29,436 nt of DNA, taken from contig CAYMCV010000018.1 of assembly GCA_964389005.1 (NCBI GenBank), positions 1-29,436 on the forward strand. The letters run 5' to 3'. The position numbers and the translations under genes were made by a program. This stretch comes from CAYMCV01 sp964389005 (GTDB lineage Bacteria > Bacillota > Clostridia > Lachnospirales > Lachnospiraceae). Numbering within the stretch: the stretch's first letter is position 1; each line of letters starts with the position of its first letter. The notes under the pieces were generated by a model. That model searched no databases. It saw nothing but the letters and a program-made list of their open reading frames with translations, and was not told the DNA's origin. Below, one piece after another: positions 23,737 to 29,436 of the stretch.

Positions 23737-25540
23737 TTGCAATTGCTTCCTTTCCTTCCACGCCCACAAGTGAATAAACAAAGACTCCCTGCGACTTTCC
23801 TTTCATCGGAATCTCTCCGACTTCCTCCACGGTGACTCGTTCTTTTACTTGATTATAAACGGCCTCACTGATGAGAACCTGACCACGTTTGGCATTGGCT
23901 TCCAGCCTTGCCGCTGTATTGACCGTATCACCGATTGCGGTATAGTCCATTCGGAAGTCGCAACCGATGTTACCAACAACCGCCTCTCCGCAATTGACAC
24001 CGACACCAAAAGCCACGCTTCTGCCGAATCGTTTCTTGCAACTTTCTTCCAGTTCCTTTGCACCGGCACAGATATCCCAAGCGGCACATACGGCGCGGAA
24101 CACATAGTCATCCAAATCAAACGGCGCGTTGAAAACCGCCATCGTTGCGTCTCCGATAAATTTATCCAGTGTTCCCTGATTGCGGAATATGGAATTCGTC
24201 GTTAAGTTCAGGTACTCATTCAAGATTTCAACCACTTGCTCCGGCTGAAGACTTTCGGATAACGGCGTAAAACCTCTGATATCCACAAACAAAACCGCAA
24301 TATTACGGTTTTCGCCGCCAAGTTTGATCTGATATTTTCCTGTCCTCATAATATCGTCAACCACCTGAGGCGCAACATATTTTCGGAATGCATTGGCAAT
24401 CTTATGTTTCTCAATTCGTTCTCGCATATAGCCGCCGACCAATGCAACCAGATAGGCGACAAATATACCAAACATTCCATAAAAGAGCGGAATCATCACA
24501 TTCCCGCGCGTATAGAGCAACGTTCCGACGATAACATAAATCACTTCACTACACAAAAATGCAACCGTTCCCCAACGAATATGCATCTTCTTAAAAATAC
24601 AATACAGTGCTACCACAACAATCGTTACAATTGACGCTGCCAAGGTACGATTGAGCGGAACAGGCGCATGACCTTCCAGCAGAGACTGAATCATGTTCGC
24701 ATGAATTTCGACTCCATACATCTGATTGGAGCTGTTCGGTACCGAGAACTGATCTTGCAAGCCGTTTGCATATGCGCCAACCAATACGATACAATCCGTG
24801 AACACACGGGAATCCATCTGTTGGTTCAACAATTTGATAAGAGAAATGTTCTCATATTCATAAGGTTTGCTCGCGTAATAAAGCCACTGTTGTCCGTTGG
24901 CATCAACCGCCGGCACCTGTATGGGTTGACCTGTCTTTTCACAATATGTTTGGTATACCAGATAGGAAAATCCTTGGTACGTTTCCGTTGTCCCATCTTC
25001 AGTTTCTCTTGTCAATTCAGGAATCAGCGAACGAATAATACCATCCGTATCAGCTGTAACATTTGCATACCCACTCTTTGTCACCTGAGCACAAAACGGT
25101 AGTTCCACTTGAGAAATGTAAAAAGGATTCAACCTTGCCTTCCCCTGTGCGTCACGAACATAGACCGTGTCATAGACAAGATGTGATGCCAAGACAACAT
25201 TGTCACGTTGACGCAATGTCTCTGTCAGTGCCCTATCCCCTTCTTCATCCATCTCGCCCATGAACATAATATCGAACCCGACAACCGCCGGATAATCACC
25301 GAGAATCTCAAGAATTTCCGCATAAGTTTCACGCGACCATGTTCCGAACGGTCCCAATTCCTGCAGTGTCTCTTCGTCAATTGCAATAATCTTGATTGTA
25401 CTGTCTACCGCACGCGGTTGTTGATATATCTTGTCCTTCATTAAAGAGTCCAACGAATAAAAAATGTCGGAATAACAACAGATGAATGACAATATGGCTA
25501 CCAATAGTATTTCTGCTCCAAAGATAAGTTTTTCTTTCAT
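23729..25540 (-). CDS. CHASE2 sensor adenylate cyclase, class III
   Basis: A 603-residue membrane enzyme that makes cyclic AMP. After a first membrane segment (about 8-22) comes an extracellular CHASE2 domain (about 30-290; IIAIDEETLQELGPFGTWSR and VVGFDIMF are typical), then three membrane segments (about 298-315, 323-343, 348-370) and a cytoplasmic cyclase domain (about 410-595). All catalytic residues are present: metal-binding Asp420 (FVDIRGFT) and Asp464, adenine-specifying Lys460 and Asp532, and the transition-state residues Asn541 and Arg545. Lys and Asp at the purine-binding positions favour ATP over GTP. The ATG at 25538-25540 follows GAGAGG. It is divergent from a diguanylate cyclase gene and overlaps the TIM barrel gene. 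Confidence 0.92.
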   Translation of the reverse strand: MKEKLIFGAEILLVAILSFICCYSDIFYSLDSLMKDKIYQQPRAVDSTIKIIAIDEETLQELGPFGTWSRETYAEILEILGDYPAVVGFDIMFMGEMDEEGDRALTETLRQRDNVVLASHLVYDTVYVRDAQGKARLNPFYISQVELPFCAQVTKSGYANVTADTDGIIRSLIPELTRETEDGTTETYQGFSYLVYQTYCEKTGQPIQVPAVDANGQQWLYYASKPYEYENISLIKLLNQQMDSRVFTDCIVLVGAYANGLQDQFSVPNSSNQMYGVEIHANMIQSLLEGHAPVPLNRTLAASIVTIVVVALYCIFKKMHIRWGTVAFLCSEVIYVIVGTLLYTRGNVMIPLFYGMFGIFVAYLVALVGGYMRERIEKHKIANAFRKYVAPQVVDDIMRTGKYQIKLGGENRNIAVLFVDIRGFTPLSESLQPEQVVEILNEYLNLTTNSIFRNQGTLDKFIGDATMAVFNAPFDLDDYVFRAVCAAWDICAGAKELEESCKKRFGRSVAFGVGVNCGEAVVGNIGCDFRMDYTAIGDTVNTAARLEANAKRGQVLISEAVYNQVKERVTVEEVGEIPMKGKSQGVFVYSLVGVEGKEAIAND

Positions 25541-25576
25541 GTCGCCTCTCGTTCTATGTATGTCGTTCATTTTTAG

Positions 25577-25605
25577 TGTTGGTATTTTCATATTCAATAC
25601 TAACA
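25577..25605. promoter_or_regulatory. Inverted repeat upstream of the adenylate cyclase gene
   Basis: Ten-base arms TGTTGGTATT and AATACTAACA with one mismatch and a 9-base spacer lie 37-65 bases before the start codon, overlapping the -10 box of the candidate promoter, where a repressor would act. Confidence 0.4.
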
Positions 25606-25630
25606 TATTTCGTTTGAATTGTCATCTCAA
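25602..25630 (-). promoter_or_regulatory. Candidate sigma-A promoter of the adenylate cyclase operon
   Basis: On the minus strand TTGAGA and TATGTT are separated by 17 bases. No convincing promoter for the divergent diguanylate cyclase gene was found in 25631-25784. Confidence 0.4.
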
Positions 25631-25784
25631 TCATGGTGGCTTACATGACGCCTAATCCATATTTTCAGACAGCAAAACGAGGAAAAATCATATAATTTCT
25701 ATATGCAATCATTTCAAACTGTGTTACACTAATAAAGTAGGTGATAAGTGATTGATTCGATTTTACATTGAAAGGGGAGGTTCT

Positions 25785-26791
25785 ATGGGAGCAAATCATA
25801 AATATCTTTCGTCTGAGGAATTGTTGGAACAAATTTTTTACTATATGCAACGTTTATTTGAGGAAAAAGAGTTGTCTTCCACGCTTTTACTTTTAACCGA
25901 TCTCGGACGTACACTTGCGAATTCGGATCGTGCAAGTTTTTGGTTTTGGGATAAGAGAAATCATCAGATTTGGACGCTGGCTGCGCTTGATATCGGCAAA
26001 ATCACAGTACCCGATGACACGGGGCTGATTGGTTCTGCCATTCGTAACAACGAAATTCTGATTGTCAACGACCCTTACAATGATGCCCGTTTTAACAGTG
26101 ATGTCGACAAGAAATCCGGATACATAANNNNNNNNNNCCCGTTACCAATGCGGATGGTGTTGTTATCGGTGCATATCAGGCAATCAACAAATTGGGGGAG
26201 AACGGTGATTCCGTTTCATTTACAGATGAAGATGTCAGAAGATTGTCGCTGGCAACCGCTTTCTGCGGTCGTACATTGGAGACTTACCTTTTATACAATG
26301 AGGCTTTGGAAGACCAGTTGACCGGCTTGATGAATCGTCGCGGTTTGCATCGTTACTACACCAAACAGATTATGCCGCTTCCGGAATCCAAGAAATCCTC
26401 TCTGATTATTTGCGATATCGATCATTTCAAGAGAGTCAATGATACATGGGGACATAATGCAGGGGATGCAATTTTGAAACATATCGCAAAGTTATTTAGC
26501 GAACTTGCCGGAATTGATGACGGTGTCTTCCGTTGGGGCGGAGAAGAATTTATCTTTCTGTTACCCGGCAAAGATTTGGCACAGGCCGCAACTTTTGCGG
26601 AACATGTAAGGCAAACTGTAGAGGCAAGTATCTGTCGATTTGAGAGTTTGGAACTTCAGGTAACGATGAGTTTCGGTGTTTGTGAAATATCGCCGACGCT
26701 TTCCACTGAAGATAATGTAAAAGTTGCCGACTCCCGTTTATATTACGCGAAAGAACATGGGCGCAATTGCGTAATTACTGAAACAAAGTAA
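25785..26791 (+). CDS. GAF-GGDEF diguanylate cyclase, interrupted by assembly gap
   Basis: A soluble diguanylate cyclase that makes c-di-GMP. The N-terminal part (about 1-165) is a GAF sensor domain (LGRTLANSDRASFWFWD, GLIGSAIRNNEILIVNDPYNDARF). The C-terminal GGDEF domain starts at DQLTGLMNRRGL and carries the active motif RWGGEEF with the metal/substrate residues ICDIDHFKRVNDTWGHNAGD. The upstream I-site position reads GIDD instead of RxxD, so product feedback is probably lost. AAAGGGGAGG precedes the ATG at 25785. Ten Ns at 26128-26137 break the frame (upstream frame and downstream frame differ), so the gene is shown as one coding unit with a gap. By family pattern about 20 bases are missing. 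Confidence 0.88.
26128..26137. other. Assembly gap of ten Ns
   Basis: The gap lies in the GAF domain. The frame before it ends one base into a codon and the frame after it resumes at CCC GTT ACC. Joining the two needs a true gap whose length is 2 modulo 3 (for example 20 bases, which would code for the usual T..ILC. of GAF domains), so ten is a placeholder, not a measured length. Confidence 0.9.
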
Positions 26792-26875
26792 TATGAGCCT
26801 AGTCATGGCTAATTAACAATAATACTGGTTCATTTTCGGTGATTGTATGAAATTGACACAACTGTCACCTGCTAA

Positions 26876-27112
26876 ATGGGGTACAAATGAAGATTTTTCA
26901 TTTTTGTGTCCCATTTTTCATTTTATGTAAACCGGCCAATTTAGAAAAAAGCTCTCCGATGGGGTACAGATAATGATATTTTCACTTTGTGTCCCATTAC
27001 ACAAGTTATGTCAACCGCTTGAATCATATATGAACAATTAGTATGGGGTACAGAAAGCAAATATGCTATTCTGTACCCCATCTTTACGAAGATCAAATAC
27101 TTATGTAAACCG
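26876..27112. repeat. Three successive hairpin repeat units, period about 84 bp
   Basis: Three units each contain ATGGGGTACA, a variable loop, and a complementary TGTGTCCCAT or TGTACCCCAT (26876-26914, 26959-26997, 27043-27081), followed by a conserved TTATGTAAACCG or TTATGTCAACCG (26923-26934, 27006-27017, 27101-27112). The third hairpin is the most perfect, with 13 paired bases and a further AGCA/TGCT pair. The first is followed by TTTTTCATTTT and could serve as the terminator of the diguanylate cyclase gene. The loops differ, so these are not recent copies. No transposase is nearby. The function is unknown. Confidence 0.8.
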
Positions 27113-27161
27113 TTTTGCCTAGTTCAATTGCTCTGCAATACTTATAGTGACAAATATCCCA

Positions 27162-27400
27162 TGTCTTACGCAGTACTCTCTACTCCTTCTAATGATAAAA
27201 ATACGATGATTCTCCGTCTTACACAATACTCTATTCCTTCTAATGACAAAAATACGATGATTCTCTGTCTTACACAATACTCTATTCCTTCTAATGACAA
27301 GAATACGATGATTCTCCGTCTTACACAGTACTCTATTCCTTCTAATGATAAAAAATATGATGATTCTGTCTTACACAGTACTCTATTCCTACTAATGATA
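27162..27400. repeat. 51-bp tandem repeat, about 4.5 copies
   Basis: Units start at about 27179, 27230, 27281, 27332 and 27382, with spacing 51, 51, 51 and 50. Each reads roughly TCTATTCCTTCTAATGA, A-rich middle, ACGATGATTCTCCGTC, TTACACAATAC. The first four are nearly identical; the fourth carries a one-base shortening and the fifth is partial. An open frame (27128-27469) runs through them with a 17-residue repeat (YSIPSNDKNTMILRLTQ), but it begins with TTG, lacks a ribosome binding site and is broken in the fourth unit, so coding is doubtful. There are no spacers of the kind seen in CRISPR arrays. Confidence 0.85.
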
Positions 27401-27485
27401 ATCGCAATGCTCTCTATTCCCTGTATTAGCCATCATGCCAATGCAAATAGTAACACCGATTACTCATGAATCGTACTTTTGCAGG

Positions 27486-27568
27486 GCGTGAAGCAGGTTG
27501 ATTGGATGTCGCACGTATACTGCGTTTGTAGGCGTTTGCTCTCTTAGCGTGAGGCAAGATTGATTGGA
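27486..27568. repeat. Short imperfect direct repeat at the 3' end of the NUDIX gene
   Basis: GCGTGAAGCAGGTTGATTGGA (27486-27506, 21 bases) recurs as a 22-base near-copy at 27547-27568, differing at about three positions and one inserted base, 61 bases away. The second copy encodes the last residues of the NUDIX protein on the minus strand; the first lies just beyond the stop. It suggests a small tandem duplication at the gene end. Confidence 0.6.
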
Positions 27569-28035
27569 CATGATGTCTTATCGCCATCCCGAACGACTTC
27601 TACGAGTTGTTCTCCTTGATATCGCAATTTGAGATTAAACTGAGCTACGCCTTCGAGCATCATCTTGAGGAAGATTCTATCTCCTTCCCACAACTTTAAA
27701 TCCATGAGTTCTTCCTTGGGAATCCATTTTAAATCACCCTCTTCGCAATCCGTTAACGTACCGGACACTTCATCCGCCGAGAAAAGAAACATTTGCTCGT
27801 TCTCCCACACATCGGAAATAAATGTCATAACACCATGGAAGTGAAAGTTGTGAACCGTAAGTCCGGTTTCCTCTCTGACTTCACGCAACATACACTCCTC
27901 CGGGCTCTCGTTCTCTTCAAAATGTCCGCCGATGCCAAGCCACTTTCCTTCGTTCGGATCGTTTTGTTTCTTGGTCCGATGAATCATCAGATAACATCCG
28001 TTCTGTTCGATATAGCAAAGCGTCGTTAATTGCAT
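27544..28035 (-). CDS. NUDIX hydrolase, 8-oxo-dGTP diphosphatase type
   Basis: A 163-residue NUDIX hydrolase of the MutT-like group that cleaves nucleoside diphosphate derivatives, often oxidised nucleotides. The Nudix box is complete (GGHFEENESPEECMLREVREETGL in two parts: GGHFEENESPEE and REVREETGL), with both metal-binding glutamates of REVREE. The opening TTLCYIEQNGCYLMIHRTKKQND and GKWLGIGGHFE resemble Firmicute 8-oxo-dGTP diphosphatases. AGGAG lies 7 bases before the ATG. It stands alone between the repeat-rich region and glmS, and its last codons fall in a short direct repeat. Confidence 0.88.
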   Translation of the reverse strand: MQLTTLCYIEQNGCYLMIHRTKKQNDPNEGKWLGIGGHFEENESPEECMLREVREETGLTVHNFHFHGVMTFISDVWENEQMFLFSADEVSGTLTDCEEGDLKWIPKEELMDLKLWEGDRIFLKMMLEGVAQFNLKLRYQGEQLVEVVRDGDKTSCPINLASR

Positions 28036-28124
28036 GTCCGTTCTCCTGTCTGAAGTTATTTCTTGAAATACGAAACAACAGTATACGGTGATTCATGAAA
28101 GCACACGTTTGATTTCCGTTCCAT

Positions 28125-29436
28125 TTATTCTACTGTTACAACTTTTGCCAAATTTCTTGGCTTATCAACATCATATCCTTTATCCGATGACACGTAATAT
28201 GCAAACAATTGCAATGCAACCGCTGCCGGAAACGTCATCAATTCATCCGGCAATTCAGGCAATATGATGACTCTGTAATCGGTCGTCAATTGACCGGCAT
28301 TCGATTCGGTCGTCATTACCACAATATCTGCGCCTCTGGAATGAATCTCTCTGATATTTGAGAACACTTTGCTCATAAGCGCCTCCTGCGTCATCAGCGC
28401 AACGACCGGCGTCCCCTCCGTAATCAATGCAATCGGACCGTGTTTCAACTCACCGGCAGCATATGCCTCCGAATGAATATAGGACACTTCTTTTAACTTT
28501 AACGAGCCCTCCATCAATGTTACATAATCCAAGCCACGTCCAATCATGAATAAATCAGAGGCTTCCAAAACGCGTCCTGCTGTTCGATGAATCTTCTCCC
28601 GCATAACCAGTACATTCTCAATTGCCTCCGGTACGGTTTTTAAATCTTTGACAAATGTAAGAGCCTGTTGCGTCGACACCGCTCCTCGAACCATAGCCAA
28701 TTGTATCGTAAAAAGATACAGTACCGCCAACTGTGTTGTATATGCTTTGGTGCTTGCGACCGCAATCTCCGGTCCCGCTTCTGTAAACAAACAGTCATCC
28801 GCTTCTCTGGAAATCGCAGAACCTCTGACATTCAGAATTGCAAGACACCGCCCGCCGTGCTTTTTGGCAAGTTTGAGTGCTTCCAAGGTATCAATCGTCT
28901 CACCGGACTGCGAAATTGCTATGACGAGTGTCTTCTCATCTATGGTTGTGTCCCCATAGAGAAATTCCGAAGCCATTTCGACAGAAACATTCATATGCAA
29001 ATATCGCTTCATCATTGTCTGCCCGACCATTCCCGCATGCATTGCGGTTCCGCACGCAATCACACAAATCTGATTGCAACTTCGATAAAAATCATCTGTA
29101 ATGTGTTCTGTGTGCAAAAATGGCAAACCATCCTTGGTATTTCGCACCAAAGTTTCACGTACCACCTGCGGTTGTTCCATAATTTCTTTTTCCATAAAAA
29201 ACGGATACGCACCTCTTCCTGCCGAACCGACCTCCCATTGAACCGCTTCGTACTCCGGCGTCAATTCGCTTCCATCCGGTGCAATAACCGTAATTTGCTG
29301 CCGCTCCATTTGCAGAATGTGATACTCCGGTAACACAAAATAGCGATTCGTGTATCGGCTCAAATATGCCGGGTCGGATGCAAGCAAAGTGCCTTGTTCG
29401 CAAACAGAAGCAACAATCGGGCTCACATTTCGAACG
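28125..29436 (-). CDS. glmS: Glucosamine-6-phosphate synthase, C-terminal part
   Basis: This is the isomerase half of glutamine-fructose-6-phosphate aminotransferase, the first step to UDP-N-acetylglucosamine for cell wall synthesis. Two SIS sugar isomerase domains are visible: the first with ACGTAMHAG, SQSGETIDTLEALKLAK and EAGPEIAVASTKAYTTQ; the second with GRGLDYVTLMEGSLKLKEVSYIHSEAY and ELKHGPIALI. The gene ends with the conserved YDVDKPRNLAKVVTVE. The frame is open beyond the window at 29436 (upstream residues read V-R-N), so the glutaminase domain lies outside. A ribozyme or leader for glmS, if present, would also be outside. Confidence 0.96.
   Translation of the reverse strand, partial: VRNVSPIVASVCEQGTLLASDPAYLSRYTNRYFVLPEYHILQMERQQITVIAPDGSELTPEYEAVQWEVGSAGRGAYPFFMEKEIMEQPQVVRETLVRNTKDGLPFLHTEHITDDFYRSCNQICVIACGTAMHAGMVGQTMMKRYLHMNVSVEMASEFLYGDTTIDEKTLVIAISQSGETIDTLEALKLAKKHGGRCLAILNVRGSAISREADDCLFTEAGPEIAVASTKAYTTQLAVLYLFTIQLAMVRGAVSTQQALTFVKDLKTVPEAIENVLVMREKIHRTAGRVLEASDLFMIGRGLDYVTLMEGSLKLKEVSYIHSEAYAAGELKHGPIALITEGTPVVALMTQEALMSKVFSNIREIHSRGADIVVMTTESNAGQLTTDYRVIILPELPDELMTFPAAVALQLFAYYVSSDKGYDVDKPRNLAKVVTVE

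Noticed and set aside
26876..27112. Integron attC sites
   Set aside because: The imperfect hairpins recall attC, but there is no integrase, no cassette genes between them and no GTTRRRY core site.
27162..27400. CRISPR array
   Set aside because: The repeated unit is contiguous with no unique spacers, and no cas genes are in the window.
27128..27469. A 113-residue repeat protein
   Set aside because: It starts with TTG, has no ribosome binding site, is produced by a 51-base tandem repeat, and one unit breaks the repeat frame. It is recorded as a repeat instead.

Overview
The window reads as a chromosomal stretch of a low-to-mid GC, anaerobic, spore-forming Firmicute, most like a Lachnospiraceae/Clostridia member. 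The reasons are strong GGAGG-type ribosome binding sites, a GerA/SpoVAF germination protein, a YjfB motility protein, DegV, CvfB and acyl-ACP thioesterase genes, VanRS/Bce-like two-component plus ABC exporter modules, and cdaR/PucR-like-ftsE-ftsX gene order. Taxonomy is inference from family content, not a search. Ten Ns at 26128-26137 and an apparent chimeric join near 738-752 show that this is a draft, probably metagenomic, scaffold.

Layout. 1-~745 (minus): start of rpoB and most of rplL, joined in frame to the first third of ftsX. Only the part from ~745 rightward fits the rest of the window. 745-3135 (minus): ftsX fragment, ftsE and a PucR/CdaR-type regulator. 3136-5782: a divergent WecG/TagA-like glycosyltransferase (minus), a small YjfB-like protein (plus), and overlapping cvfB-like and acyl-ACP thioesterase genes (minus). 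5844-6015: tRNA-Gln(CTG) with its own promoter and terminator (minus). 6115-8721: degV-like and gerA/spoVAF-like genes (plus). 8754-12183: a beta-glucan module made of a GH16 lipoprotein and a GH5 enzyme (minus) with a divergent AraC-type regulator and a 16-bp palindrome between them. 12120-16641: a two-component system whose kinase is split by a frameshift, divergent from a three-gene LanFEG/bacitracin-type ABC transporter. 16597-22886 (minus): a second resistance-type module, with lipoprotein, response regulator, sensor kinase, a putative operator, ABC ATPase and two-domain FtsX-like permease. 22966-26791: a CHASE2-adenylate cyclase with an overlapping TIM-barrel gene (minus), divergent from a GAF-GGDEF diguanylate cyclase (plus) interrupted by the N gap. 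26792-27543: a gene-poor, repeat-rich stretch with three successive hairpins, a 51-bp tandem repeat and a short direct repeat. 27544-29436 (minus): a NUDIX hydrolase and the 3' part of glmS.

How the genes work together. Three units look regulated by their neighbours. The AraC protein probably controls secreted GH16 and cytoplasmic GH5 beta-glucan hydrolysis. Each of the two OmpR-type two-component systems probably controls the adjacent ABC exporter, as in peptide-antibiotic detoxification. The divergent cAMP and c-di-GMP synthesis genes form a possible second-messenger locus. No CRISPR array, prophage or clear intact insertion sequence was seen. The least explained DNA is the hairpin/tandem-repeat stretch at 26876-27568.
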